Shown piece after piece: positions 8,160 to 17,233 of a stretch of 64,000 nucleotides of DNA. The notes beneath the pieces are model-generated. The model ran no database searches. It worked only from the letters and a program-made list of their open reading frames with translations, and was not told the origin of the DNA. Every line of letters starts with the position of its first letter. Positions within the stretch are counted from its first letter, which is position 1. Made by a program: the position numbers and the translations under genes. Location: positions 248,001-312,000 of the forward strand of contig CAVPQY010000004.1 of the NCBI GenBank assembly GCA_963707695.1, in the 5' to 3' direction. This stretch comes from JAOPZW01 sp963707695 (GTDB lineage Bacteria; Actinomycetota; Thermoleophilia; Solirubrobacterales; Solirubrobacteraceae).

Positions 8160-8717
8160 ATGCCGCACCGCCGTCCCAGCCTCGAACCCGCCGCCGGCCG
8201 GCGGCCACGCCGCCTGATGGAGGGCCGCGCGGCGCCGCAGACGCAGCTGCTCGTCTTCGGCTTCGATCGCGGGGCCGACTTCGGCGGGGGGCTCGTCGGC
8301 GCTCTGGAGCGCCTGGAGACGGGCGGCACGCTGCGCGTGCTCGACGTGCTCTTCGTGCACCGCGACGCCGAGCGCGACGAGCTCGTGGCCGTCGACCTGC
8401 ACGGGCGCGGCGCCGGGAGCACGGTCGCGCCGCTGCTGGGCTTCCGGCTCGACGCCGCCGAGCGACGCAAGGCGACCGAGCGGGCGCTCGGCGACCGGGC
8501 GGACCCGGAGCGCGCCGGCGCGCTGCGCCGCCTGGCCGCGTCGCTCGAGCCCGGCGGCGCCGTGGCGGCGGTGCTCGTCGAGCACGTCTGGGCGGGCGCG
8601 CTCCACGACGCCGTCCGGCGCACGGGCGGCCGGGTCCTGGGCGACGAGCGCGTCGCCGCGGAGACGATCACCGAGGTGGTGCCGGTGCTGCTTCAGGCGG
8701 CGCGGCCACGGGACTGA
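8160..8717 (+). CDS. DUF6325/DUF1269-like protein
   Basis: A 185-residue protein (166 if ATG 8218 is used). The core TQLLVFGFDRGADFGGGLVG, ALERLETGGTLRVLDVLFVH and a C-terminal strand AAVLVEHVWAGALHDAVRRT follow the same plan as the DUF6325 proteins at 22128 and 33015 in this window: strand, helix, TVRVxD strand, then VLxEHxWAxxLxxA. No biochemical role is known. It is downstream of palindrome P5, and its 3' end overlaps the convergent chloride-channel gene by 50 bases. Confidence 0.65.
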   Translation: MPHRRPSLEPAAGRRPRRLMEGRAAPQTQLLVFGFDRGADFGGGLVGALERLETGGTLRVLDVLFVHRDAERDELVAVDLHGRGAGSTVAPLLGFRLDAAERRKATERALGDRADPERAGALRRLAASLEPGGAVAAVLVEHVWAGALHDAVRRTGGRVLGDERVAAETITEVVPVLLQAARPRD

Positions 8718-10068
8718 CCCCGGCGGCGCGCGCCGCGTCCCCTGGTCCGCCGCGCGCCGCGAGGCGATCGAGGCCCAGCGTCGTGACGAACGCCACGACG
8801 ACGCCGAAGATCACCAGCGGCCCGGCACCCGTCCCCGACTTCGCGGTCAGGAGCGTCGCCAGCACGACGGCCGCGAGCGGGAGCCGCAGGACGGCGACGA
8901 CCGCGGCCCCCATGCCCACGGCGACCGCCGGCGTGAGCGCGAGACCAGGGAGGTGCGAGGCCAGGACGCCGGCCGCGGCACCGAGGTAGAGCCCGGGGAA
9001 CGTCGGGCCGCCGCGGAACCCCGCCAGCGAGATGCTCCACGCGGCGCTCTTGAGCACGATGACGAGGGCCAGCGCGCCGAGCGACCACCCCCCGGCGTCG
9101 GCGACCAGCCCGGGGAGCTGGTCCTGGCCCGAGAACAGCACCTCCGCGGACCCGTGGTCCGTGGCCTGGCCGAAGGCGATCGCGAGTCCCGCGACGGCGA
9201 GCCCGGCGAGCGGGAGCAGGACCAGCAGGCGGCGCTCGAGCACGGGCTGCAGCGCGCGGGCGCCCCAGAAGATCGCGGCGGCGCCGGCCGCGACGGCGAC
9301 CGCCAGCGGGGGCGTCCAGAGGAAGTCGGTCACGTCGGGCCGCGCGAAGCCGGGCAGGGTCAGCGGGCCGAGCGCGTAGTCGCTCGAGCTGAGCCCGGTC
9401 CACGACCCGAGGCCGATCGAGACGAGCGAGCCCACGCCCGCCGCCAGCAGCCCTGTCGGCAGCACGACGCGCATCTGCTGGCGGTCGAGCGCGGCGGCCT
9501 CGATGAGGATCACCGCCCCGATCAGCGGCGAGCCGAAGATGAAGGAGATCGCGGCGAAGCTCCCCGCGGCCGCGACGACCGCGAGGAGCTGGTCGGGGGC
9601 GTCCTTGCGCAGCAGGCGCACGGCGAGGATGCCGAGCCCCGAGCCGATCGCGATGAGCGGGGCCTCGGGCCCGAGCACGACGCCGAGGCCGATGGTCGCC
9701 ACCGCCGCCAGCACGACGCCGGGCAGCTCGACCGGCTGCGTGACGCCGGTCTTCAGCCCCTCCGACGGCTTGTGCCCGCCGATGCCCGGGAGGCGGACGA
9801 TGGCCAGCGCCGTCACCACCCCCGCCAGGGCGAGGACGGGCAGCGGCCACCAGGCGGGGGCGCCGTCGTCGTACCCGAGCCGCTCGGGGAGCTTCTGGAA
9901 CGTCCCCACCTGGACCTGGTGGACGAGCTCGAGGAACCCCCAGGCGGCGAAGGAGACGACGAGCCCGACGAGCGCCGCGACGACGAGCAGGACGAGGATC
10001 TGGGCCGGGGGCGGGGAGGCGGCCGTCGGCGGGGCGGTGGGCGCGGCGTGCTCGCCCCCGGCGGCCAT
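8668..10068 (-). CDS. ClC-family chloride channel or Cl-/H+ antiporter
   Basis: A 466-residue membrane protein with the many hydrophobic helices of the ClC fold. Selectivity-filter motifs appear as GPEAPLIAIGSGLG (the GxExP element) and RGGPTFPGLYLGAAAG (the GxFxP element). E. coli ClcA helps extreme acid resistance by compensating charge, which would fit the glutamate decarboxylase a few kb away, but that link is only inference. No CBS domain follows the membrane part. The gene starts five bases before the end of the upstream phosphatase-fold gene, so the two probably share a transcript. Confidence 0.85.
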   Translation of the reverse strand: MAAGGEHAAPTAPPTAASPPPAQILVLLVVAALVGLVVSFAAWGFLELVHQVQVGTFQKLPERLGYDDGAPAWWPLPVLALAGVVTALAIVRLPGIGGHKPSEGLKTGVTQPVELPGVVLAAVATIGLGVVLGPEAPLIAIGSGLGILAVRLLRKDAPDQLLAVVAAAGSFAAISFIFGSPLIGAVILIEAAALDRQQMRVVLPTGLLAAGVGSLVSIGLGSWTGLSSSDYALGPLTLPGFARPDVTDFLWTPPLAVAVAAGAAAIFWGARALQPVLERRLLVLLPLAGLAVAGLAIAFGQATDHGSAEVLFSGQDQLPGLVADAGGWSLGALALVIVLKSAAWSISLAGFRGGPTFPGLYLGAAAGVLASHLPGLALTPAVAVGMGAAVVAVLRLPLAAVVLATLLTAKSGTGAGPLVIFGVVVAFVTTLGLDRLAARGGPGDAARAAGVSPVAAPPEAAPAPPR

Positions 10069-10073
10069 GCCTC

Positions 10074-12095
10074 TCAGGACCCGGCGCCGAGCGCTGCGCC
10101 GGCGCGCTCAGGGGCCGCGGGCTGCAGCGACGCGCGCCATCCCGCCAGCAGGGCGTGCACGGCCGCGGCGCCGACGAGCGGCTCGGCGGGCGCCGCGAGG
10201 CGGGCGGTCGGGTAGAGCACGAAGGGGCGCGTCTGCGGGCCGCCCAGGCCGCCGTGGAAGGAGATGAGCTCCTCGAAGGCGCAGCCCTCGTCGAGGTCGG
10301 GGTCGTAGAAGCTGCCGACCATGATGTCGGCCACGTGGGGGAACCCGTCCGTCCGCAGCAGGTGCTGGGCGGCGGTGGGCGAGAAGCCGGCCAGCGGGTC
10401 CTCGCCCTCGACGCGGTCCTCGAGCAGCAGCCGCCGGCCGCGCGCCCCGAGGACGACCGGGCCGTCCTGCGCCGAGCGGACGAGGAGCCACCCGATGTGC
10501 TCGTGCTCGCGCAGCGCCGGGATGAGCCGCGGGTGCGCGCGCTCGATCTCCTCGAGCGTGAGCCGTCGCGGCTCGCCCATGAGGTAGACGAGCCCGAGGT
10601 TGCCGGAGCCCAGGACGACGACGTCGCGCCCGGAGACGTCCTTCTTGTCCGGGCGCTTCGCGCCGCCGCCGCCCGCCTCGCGGACCGCGTGGCCCGCCAT
10701 CGCCTGCTGCTCGTCCCCGCCCGCGTAGCCCGCGACCTCGCCCGCGGCCAGCGACCGCTCGACGAGCGCGTCGAGGCCGTACCCGTTGCGCTGCAGGAAC
10801 GTGGCCCCCTGGGTCTGGCCGTGGTCGGAGAGCACCACGATCTCGTAGGGCCGCGGCGCGTAGCGCCGGGCGCGCTCGATGCGGCCGAAGCGCTCGTCGA
10901 GCCGGCGCAGCGCCTCGAGCGTGTCGTCGCGCTCGAGACCGGAGTGGTGCGCGACCTCGTCGTAGCTCGAGAACGTCGCGTACACGGCCGGGCGCCCGCG
11001 CATCATGTCCGTCAGGACCCCGAAGACGATGAGGTCGCGGACGAGGACGGACATCGTCGCGCGCAGGAACGGGTACGGGCCGCCGCGATGGCCGCGGGGC
11101 CGGATGTCGCGGCGGCGCTGGCGCGCCGCGGCGACGACCTCCAGCCCGACCTCGTAGCCGAAGAGCACGAGCGTCCGCGTGACGTTCGCGCCATTGGCCA
11201 GGAAGGCCCGGTAGCCGGGGTTGGAGCGGCGCTCGGCGTCCAGGCGGCTCACGGTGAGGATCGTCTCGTCGGCCTCGCCGGAGAGGAGGTTGCCGCGGCT
11301 CGCGCCGCCGCCGGTGAGCAGCCCGCGCCCGGTCGCCAGCCGCGCCTCGATCGCCGCGCAGTCGTCGGGCGCCGAGCACGCGACGAGCCGCCCCGTCTCC
11401 TTCTCGACCCAGCGGAAGGCCGGGATGTCGTCGTTGGAGCCGAGCAGGATCCCCGCCTGGCTGGCACCCGTCTGCGAGGAGAGGTCCGGCTCCCACTCCA
11501 CGAGCGAGAAGCCGCCGTCGGCGAGCCACCGGGCCATCGTCGGCGCGCTGCCCGACGCCATCGCCCGCCGGAGGACCGGCGCTGCGAGCCCGTCGATCTC
11601 GAGGAACAGGATCCCGGGCACGTCACCGCGCTCGAGGACGCCCTGGCGCCGGGCCACCCGCCGCAGGACCGAGAACGACACGGCCTGGTCGTCGGCGCCG
11701 ACGAGCGTGCTGACCACCGTCGAGACGGCCGCGATGAGGATGGTCGCCAGCAGCGCCGCCCAGAAGGACGAGACGTGGACGTCGTCGGGGAAGACCTTCC
11801 CGGCGGCGACGAGCATCGCGGCGTCGAGCAGCAGCACGAGCAGGAAGCCGAGCGCGAACGTGTACGGCAGGCGCAGGGCGGCGATGACCGGCGGCAGCAG
11901 GGCGTTCAGCACGGACACGACGAGGACGACGAGGAACGCCGCACCGGTCGCCTCGAGCCGCACGCCCGGCGCGATCCAGGCGCCGAGCTCGACCGCGACC
12001 ACCGAGACGAGCAGCGCGGCCAGGAGGCTGCCGATCCCGAGCGAGAAACGGGGTGGCTGCCCGCCCTCCGTCGCGTGCGCCGCGTCGTGGGTCAT
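10074..12095 (-). CDS. Holin-like membrane domain fused to an alkaline-phosphatase-superfamily domain
   Basis: 673 residues. Residues about 15-150 hold four hydrophobic helices (GSLLAALLVSVVAVELGAWI and following), a phage-holin-family/DUF-type membrane module. A soluble domain follows with alkaline-phosphatase/phosphodiesterase landmarks: FLEIDGLAAPVLRRAM (first metal Asp), SSQTGASQAGILLGSND (nucleophile Ser/Thr region) and VLSDHGQTQG (metal Asp-His). Such fusions are uncharacterised predicted hydrolases of phosphate or sulfate esters. Likely orientation is a membrane-anchored hydrolase. Palindrome P6 lies 31 bases before its ATG. It precedes the ClC gene in an operon. Confidence 0.75.
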   Translation of the reverse strand: MTHDAAHATEGGQPPRFSLGIGSLLAALLVSVVAVELGAWIAPGVRLEATGAAFLVVLVVSVLNALLPPVIAALRLPYTFALGFLLVLLLDAAMLVAAGKVFPDDVHVSSFWAALLATILIAAVSTVVSTLVGADDQAVSFSVLRRVARRQGVLERGDVPGILFLEIDGLAAPVLRRAMASGSAPTMARWLADGGFSLVEWEPDLSSQTGASQAGILLGSNDDIPAFRWVEKETGRLVACSAPDDCAAIEARLATGRGLLTGGGASRGNLLSGEADETILTVSRLDAERRSNPGYRAFLANGANVTRTLVLFGYEVGLEVVAAARQRRRDIRPRGHRGGPYPFLRATMSVLVRDLIVFGVLTDMMRGRPAVYATFSSYDEVAHHSGLERDDTLEALRRLDERFGRIERARRYAPRPYEIVVLSDHGQTQGATFLQRNGYGLDALVERSLAAGEVAGYAGGDEQQAMAGHAVREAGGGGAKRPDKKDVSGRDVVVLGSGNLGLVYLMGEPRRLTLEEIERAHPRLIPALREHEHIGWLLVRSAQDGPVVLGARGRRLLLEDRVEGEDPLAGFSPTAAQHLLRTDGFPHVADIMVGSFYDPDLDEGCAFEELISFHGGLGGPQTRPFVLYPTARLAAPAEPLVGAAAVHALLAGWRASLQPAAPERAGAALGAGS

Positions 12096-12126
12096 CGGGT
12101 CATCCCACCCCCGCCCGGGGCGCCGC

Positions 12127-12149
12127 GCATCGCCTGAAGCGGGTGATGC
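12127..12149. promoter_or_regulatory. Palindromic element P6
   Basis: GCATCGCC, spacer TGAAGC, GGGTGATGC. It is 31 bases from the minus-strand ATG at 12095 and is one of two palindromes in the zwf divergent promoter region. Confidence 0.75.
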
Positions 12150-12167
12150 AGCGTCGGTCCGGCCGGC

Positions 12168-12191
12168 GGATCACCCGGAAGAGGTGATGCC
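12168..12191. promoter_or_regulatory. Palindromic element P7
   Basis: GGATCACCC, spacer GGAAG, AGGTGATGCC. It is 76 bases upstream of the zwf GTG at 12268, with its centre 42 bases from that of P6. An in-frame ATG inside the right arm (12187) is rejected as the start. Confidence 0.7.
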
Positions 12192-12267
12192 CGCGCGGGG
12201 GCCGCCGCTCAAGCTGCTGGTGCCCCCGTCCGGCCCTCGGGCCGCACCACCGAACAGGAGCGTCCCC

Positions 12268-13722
12268 GTGTCGCGAACGACCGTCGTCCCGCGAGGCGCA
12301 GCAGCGCACCAGCCGCAGGGCGAGCGCACCGGCGGCGCGAGCGCGGCCGATGTCTTCGTCGCGTTCGGCATCACGGGCGACCTGGCGAAGGTCATGACCT
12401 TCCGCTCGCTGTACCGACTGGAGCTGCGCGGGCTGCTGCACTGCCCCATCCTCGGCGTCGCCGCCGACGACTGGGACGCCGAGCGCCTGCGCGCCCACGC
12501 GCGCGCGGCGATCGAGGGCACGGGCGAGGCGGTCGACGACGAGGTCTTCGCGCGCTTCGCCGCCCGGCTCTCCTACGTCAGCGGCGACTTCGGCGACCCC
12601 GCGACCTACGAGCGCGTCCGCGACGCGGTGGGCGACGCCGTCGCCCCGGTCTTCTACCTCGAGATCCCGCCGTTCCTCTTCGGCCGCGTCGTGGAGGGCC
12701 TGTCCGGCGCGGGGCTGACCGCCAACGCCCGGGTGGTCGTGGAGAAGCCCTTCGGGCACGACCGGGCCTCAGCGGTCGCGCTGAACGCCCAGCTGCGGGC
12801 GCACCTCCAGGAGGACCAGCTCTACCGCATCGACCACTTCCTGGGGAAGATGGGGCTGCGCGAGGTGCTCTACCTGCGCTTCGCCAACACGCTGCTGGAG
12901 CCCGTCTGGAACCGCCACCACGTCGCCGCGGTGCAGATCACCATGGCCGAGGAGTTCGGCGTCGAGGACCGCGGCCACTTCTACGACCCGGTCGGGGCGC
13001 TGCGCGACGTCGTGGTCAACCACATGTTCCAGCTCTTGGCGGCCGCCGCGATGGAGGCCCCGGCGGGCGCGGACGCGTCGACGGTCAACGACGCGAAGTT
13101 CGCGCTGTTCCGGGCGATGCCGGACGCGGACCCCGCCCACTACGTGCGGGGGCAGTACGAGGGCTACCTCGACGTCCCGGGCGTGGCCGCGGGCTCGACG
13201 ACGGAGACCTACATGGCGCTGCGCCTGGAGATCGACAACTGGCGCTGGGCCGGGGTGCCCTTCTTCCTGCGCACCGGCAAGTGCCTGCCCGAGACCCAGA
13301 CCGAGGTCCGGGTCGTCTTCAAGCGGCCGCCGCGGCTGGGCTTCGTCGCGACGGACAAGCGCCCGCCCGAGCCCAGCCAGCTCGTCGTCCGCCTGGACCC
13401 GACGACCGGCGTCCGGCTCGTGCTCGACGCCCAGCGCGCGGGTGAGACGGTCCCCGGCCCCATCACGTTGGACATGGACTTCGCCGGCGAGGGCGGCGAG
13501 GGCGCCACGCCGTACGAGGTGCTGCTGCACGACGCGATGGAGGGCAATCGCGCGAGCTTCACGCGGGAGGACAGCACGGAGGAGAAGTGGCGGATCGTGC
13601 AGCCGCTGCTCGACGCGCCCGGTCCCGTCCACGCCTACGCGCGGGGCTCGTGGGGACCACCGGAAGCGGATCGGCTCCTCGCCGGCGTCAGCCACTGGCA
13701 CGAGCCGTGGACGGCAGCATGA
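12268..13722 (+). CDS. zwf: Glucose-6-phosphate dehydrogenase
   Basis: First enzyme of the oxidative pentose phosphate pathway; oxidises glucose 6-phosphate and supplies NADPH (or NADH). 484 residues. The nucleotide-binding motif is GITGDLAK at residues 34-41, then EKPFGHD at 159-165 and the active-site block RIDHFLGK at 187-194. GTG 12268 is chosen because AGGAG lies seven bases upstream. It is the first gene of a plus-strand run with GH15, GMC oxidoreductase, NDH-2 and cytochrome bd, coupled to GH15 by an ATGA overlap. Palindrome P7 is upstream. Confidence 0.92.
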   Translation: MSRTTVVPRGAAAHQPQGERTGGASAADVFVAFGITGDLAKVMTFRSLYRLELRGLLHCPILGVAADDWDAERLRAHARAAIEGTGEAVDDEVFARFAARLSYVSGDFGDPATYERVRDAVGDAVAPVFYLEIPPFLFGRVVEGLSGAGLTANARVVVEKPFGHDRASAVALNAQLRAHLQEDQLYRIDHFLGKMGLREVLYLRFANTLLEPVWNRHHVAAVQITMAEEFGVEDRGHFYDPVGALRDVVVNHMFQLLAAAAMEAPAGADASTVNDAKFALFRAMPDADPAHYVRGQYEGYLDVPGVAAGSTTETYMALRLEIDNWRWAGVPFFLRTGKCLPETQTEVRVVFKRPPRLGFVATDKRPPEPSQLVVRLDPTTGVRLVLDAQRAGETVPGPITLDMDFAGEGGEGATPYEVLLHDAMEGNRASFTREDSTEEKWRIVQPLLDAPGPVHAYARGSWGPPEADRLLAGVSHWHEPWTAA

Positions 13723-15647
13723 GCGGCACCGCGGCGAAGAAGCCCGACGAGGCCGCCGGCGCGACCGCGGAGGACCGCATGCCGCAGAGCGCGGCCGCGC
13801 CGTCGCCGTTCCCGCCGATCGCTGACTACGCCTTCCTCTCGAACTGCCACACGAGCGCGCTCGTCGCGCCGGACGGCGGCATCGGCTGGCTCTGCGTGCC
13901 GAGCTTCGACGCCCCGAGCGTCTTCGGCACGCTGCTCGACCGCGCGGCCGGGAGCTTCCGGATGGGGCCGTTCGGCATCGACGTCCCCACCTCCCGCCGC
14001 TACGTGCCCGGGACGACCGTGCTCGAGACGACCTGGCACTGCCCGACGGGCTGGGCCGTCGTCCAGGACGCGCTGACGGTCGGCCCCCGGCGCGGCGAGG
14101 ACACCGTCACCCCGCACACCCGCCCGCCCGCCGACGTCGACGGCGACCACCTGCTCGTGCGCACGGTCGAGTGCCATGGCGGGAGTGTGGAGATCGAGCT
14201 CGTCTGCGAGCCGGTCTTCGACTACGGGCGGGTGCCGGCGACCTGGACGCTGCGCGGAGAGGACCGCCACGTCGCCGACGCGGCCGGGGCGGACGTCGAG
14301 CTCCGCCTGACGACGGACTTGGCGCTCGGGGTCGAGGGCGGCCGCGTGCGCGCTCGCCACGTGCTCCAGGAGGGTGAGAAGGTCTTCTGCACGATCTCCT
14401 GGGCCGAGGGCCTCGAGGCGCCCGCCGAGCTGGCCGAGGCCGAGCAGCGCCTGGCCGACACCACGCGCTTCTGGCGCTCCTGGCTCGGGGGCGCCCGGGT
14501 GCCGGACCACCGCTGGCGCGCGATCCTCGAGCGGGCCGCCCTGACGGTCAAGGGCCTGACGTACATGCCAACCGGCGCCACCGTGGCCGCGGCGACGACC
14601 TCGCTGCCGGAGACGCCGGGCGGCGAGCGGAACTGGGACTACCGCTTCACCTGGATCCGGGACTCGACGTTCACGCTGCAGGCGCTGCACTTCCTCGGCC
14701 TCGACTGGGAGGCCGACGAGTTCATGGCCTTCATCGCCGACCTCGAGCCCAACGAGGACGGCGGCCTGCAGATCATGTACGGCATCGACGGGCGCCGCGA
14801 CCTGACCGAGTGGTTCGTGGACGAGCTGTCGGGCTACGCCGGCGCGTCCCCGGTGCGCGTCGGCAACGGGGCCTTCGACCAACGCCAGAACGACGTCTTC
14901 GGGGCCGCGCTGGACTCCATCCTGCTGCACACCCGGCGCAGCCAGCGGCTGCCGCGAAGCCTGTGGCCGGTCGTCGTCGCCCAGGCGGAAGGTGCGAGCA
15001 GGGTGTGGCGCGACCCCGACCAGGGCATCTGGGAGGCGCGCGGCGAGCCCCGGCACTACGTCTCGTCCAAGCTCATGTGCTGGGTCGCGCTCGACCGGGG
15101 CGCGAAGCTCGCCGCCATCCGCGGCGACGGCCACCGGGAGGCCACCTGGGCGGCGACCGCCGAGGAGATCCGCGCCGACATCCTCGCGCACGGCCTCGAC
15201 GGCCGCGGCGTGCTGCGCCAGCACTACGAGACCGACAGCCTGGACGCGTCGACGCTCCTGGCTGCCCTGTTCGGCTTCCTCCCGCGCGAGGACGAGCGCC
15301 TGCGCAGCACCGTCCTGGCCATCGCCGACGAGCTGACCGAGGACGGCTTCGTCCTGCGCTATCGCACGGGCGAGACGGACGACGGCCTGTCGGGCAAGGA
15401 GGGGACGTTCCTGATCTGCTCGTTCTGGCTCGTGTCGGCCCTGGCCATCGTGGGCGAGATGCAGCGGGCCGTCGACCTGATGGAGCGCCTGCTGCGGATC
15501 GCGTCGCCCCTCGGGCTCTACGCGGAGGAGTTCGACACGGCGACGGCGCGCCACCTGGGCAACTTCCCGCAGGCCTTCTCGCACCTCGCGCTCATCGAGG
15601 CCGCAGCGCGGATCATCCTCGCCGAGCGCATCGCCGAGTTCAGCTGA
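13719..15647 (+). CDS. Glycoside hydrolase family 15 protein (glucoamylase/trehalase type)
   Basis: 642 residues. N-terminal sandwich domain with YAFLSNCHTSALVAPDGGIG and WLCVPSFDAPSVFG, then the (alpha/alpha)6 catalytic barrel with GGERNWDYRFTWIRDS and SSKLMCWVALDRG, all typical of GH15. In actinobacteria this group includes trehalases as well as glucoamylases; the substrate cannot be told from sequence alone. Glucose released would, after phosphorylation, feed the zwf product next to it. Start ATG 13719 overlaps the zwf stop by four bases, indicating coupled translation. Confidence 0.88.
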   Translation: MSGTAAKKPDEAAGATAEDRMPQSAAAPSPFPPIADYAFLSNCHTSALVAPDGGIGWLCVPSFDAPSVFGTLLDRAAGSFRMGPFGIDVPTSRRYVPGTTVLETTWHCPTGWAVVQDALTVGPRRGEDTVTPHTRPPADVDGDHLLVRTVECHGGSVEIELVCEPVFDYGRVPATWTLRGEDRHVADAAGADVELRLTTDLALGVEGGRVRARHVLQEGEKVFCTISWAEGLEAPAELAEAEQRLADTTRFWRSWLGGARVPDHRWRAILERAALTVKGLTYMPTGATVAAATTSLPETPGGERNWDYRFTWIRDSTFTLQALHFLGLDWEADEFMAFIADLEPNEDGGLQIMYGIDGRRDLTEWFVDELSGYAGASPVRVGNGAFDQRQNDVFGAALDSILLHTRRSQRLPRSLWPVVVAQAEGASRVWRDPDQGIWEARGEPRHYVSSKLMCWVALDRGAKLAAIRGDGHREATWAATAEEIRADILAHGLDGRGVLRQHYETDSLDASTLLAALFGFLPREDERLRSTVLAIADELTEDGFVLRYRTGETDDGLSGKEGTFLICSFWLVSALAIVGEMQRAVDLMERLLRIASPLGLYAEEFDTATARHLGNFPQAFSHLALIEAAARIILAERIAEFS

Positions 15648-17233
15648 TGGAGCACTACGACGTCATCGTCATCGGCACCGGCGCGGGTGGCGGCACGCTC
15701 GCGCGCCACCTCGCCCCTTCGGGCAAGCGCATCCTGCTGCTCGAGCGCGGCGAGTGGCTTCCGCGCGAGCCGGCGAACTGGTCGGCCTCCGACGTCTTCG
15801 TCGACGGGCGCTACACCTCGCCGGACACGTGGTACTACGCCGACGGCTCGCCGTTCCAGCCCCAGGTCCACTACTTCGTCGGCGGTGCGACCAAGCTCTA
15901 CGGCGCGGCGCTCTACCGCCTGCGCGAGGCCGACTTCGGCGAGCTGCGCCACGTCGACGGGATCTCGCCGGCGTGGCCGATCGGCTACGACGAGCTCGAG
16001 CCCTACTACACGCGGGCCGAGCAGCTCTACGAGGTCCACGGCGCCCGCGGCGAGGACCCCACCGAGCCGCCGTCGAGCGCCCCGTACCCGTTCCCAGCGG
16101 TGTCCCACGAGCCGCGCATCCAGCAGCTCTCCGACGACCTGGCCGCGGCGGGGCTGCACCCCTTCCACGCGCCGTGCGGGGTCCGGCTCGACGAGTCGAA
16201 CATGCCCTACAGCCGGTGCGTGCGCTGCAACGACTGCGACGGGTTCCCGTGCCTCGTGCACGCGAAGTCCGACGCCGAGGTCATGGGCGTGCGGCCCGCG
16301 CTCGAACACGCCAACGTGACGCTGCAGACCGGCTCGGAGGTCGTACGGCTCCAGACCGACGCGGCCGGCCGCACGGTGACCGGCGTGGTCGTCGACCACG
16401 GCGGGCTCCGCGAGACCGTGGGCGCTGACATCGTGGTCGTGTCGTGCGGCGCGGCGAACAGCGCCAAGCTGCTGCTCGCGTCCACGAGCGAGGCGCACCC
16501 GCGCGGCCTGGCGAACGGCTCCGACCAGGTCGGGCGGAACTACATGTTCCACAACAGCCAGGCGGTTCTCGCGCTGTCGCGCGAGCCCAACCCGACGGTG
16601 TTCCAGAAGACGCTCGGCGTCAACGACTTCTACCTCGCCGGCGCGGCCTACGAGTACCCCATGGGCAACATCCAGATGGTCGGCAAGTCGCAGGCGCCGA
16701 TGTTCCGCGGCGAGAAGCCGGGGGAGACGCGGCTCGCGCCGTCGTGGACGCTCCGCGACGTCGCGCGGCACGCCGTCGACTTCTGGCTGTCGACCGAGGA
16801 CCTCCCGCGGCCGGACAACCGCGTGACCCTCGCGCACGACGGCCGGATCGCGATCAGCTACTCGGCCTCCAACGACGCCGCGAAGAAGCGGCTCTACCAG
16901 CAGCTGAAGTCGATGCTCTCCCACCTCGGGATGCACCACGACCACCTCCTCGGCCACCACGCCTACCTCAAGAACGAGATCCCGGTGGCGGGCGTCGCCC
17001 ACCAGGCGGGGACGTGCCGCTTCGGCGGCGATCCCGCGACGTCCGTGCTCGACACCGACTGCCGCGCGCACGAGGTCGACAACCTCTACGTCGTGGACAC
17101 GAGCTTCTTCCCGAGCATCGGGGCGGTGAACCCGGCGCTGACGGTGATGGCCAACGCGCTGCGCGTCGGCGACCACCTGCTCGGGCGCCTGGGAGCCGGC
17201 TCGACGCGGACGGAGGCGAGCCATGCCGGATGA
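15647..17233 (+). CDS. GMC-family FAD-dependent oxidoreductase
   Basis: 528 residues. The Rossmann motif is VIGTGAGGGTLARHLAPSG; the C-terminal GMC block is VDTSFFPSIGAVNPALTVMA. A cysteine cluster CVRCNDCDGFPC near residues 190-201 is found in a subset of GMC enzymes and could bind metal or form disulfides. It probably oxidises an alcohol or sugar and passes electrons to the membrane, since an NDH-2-like protein and cytochrome bd follow; the substrate is unknown. ATG 15647 shares a base with the GH15 stop (TGATG), so translation is coupled. Confidence 0.88.
   Translation: MEHYDVIVIGTGAGGGTLARHLAPSGKRILLLERGEWLPREPANWSASDVFVDGRYTSPDTWYYADGSPFQPQVHYFVGGATKLYGAALYRLREADFGELRHVDGISPAWPIGYDELEPYYTRAEQLYEVHGARGEDPTEPPSSAPYPFPAVSHEPRIQQLSDDLAAAGLHPFHAPCGVRLDESNMPYSRCVRCNDCDGFPCLVHAKSDAEVMGVRPALEHANVTLQTGSEVVRLQTDAAGRTVTGVVVDHGGLRETVGADIVVVSCGAANSAKLLLASTSEAHPRGLANGSDQVGRNYMFHNSQAVLALSREPNPTVFQKTLGVNDFYLAGAAYEYPMGNIQMVGKSQAPMFRGEKPGETRLAPSWTLRDVARHAVDFWLSTEDLPRPDNRVTLAHDGRIAISYSASNDAAKKRLYQQLKSMLSHLGMHHDHLLGHHAYLKNEIPVAGVAHQAGTCRFGGDPATSVLDTDCRAHEVDNLYVVDTSFFPSIGAVNPALTVMANALRVGDHLLGRLGAGSTRTEASHAG

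Noticed and set aside
12187..12189. ATG inside palindrome P7 as the zwf start
   Set aside because: It lies in the regulatory element; GTG 12268 has AGGAG at good spacing and the intervening codons are not protein-like.
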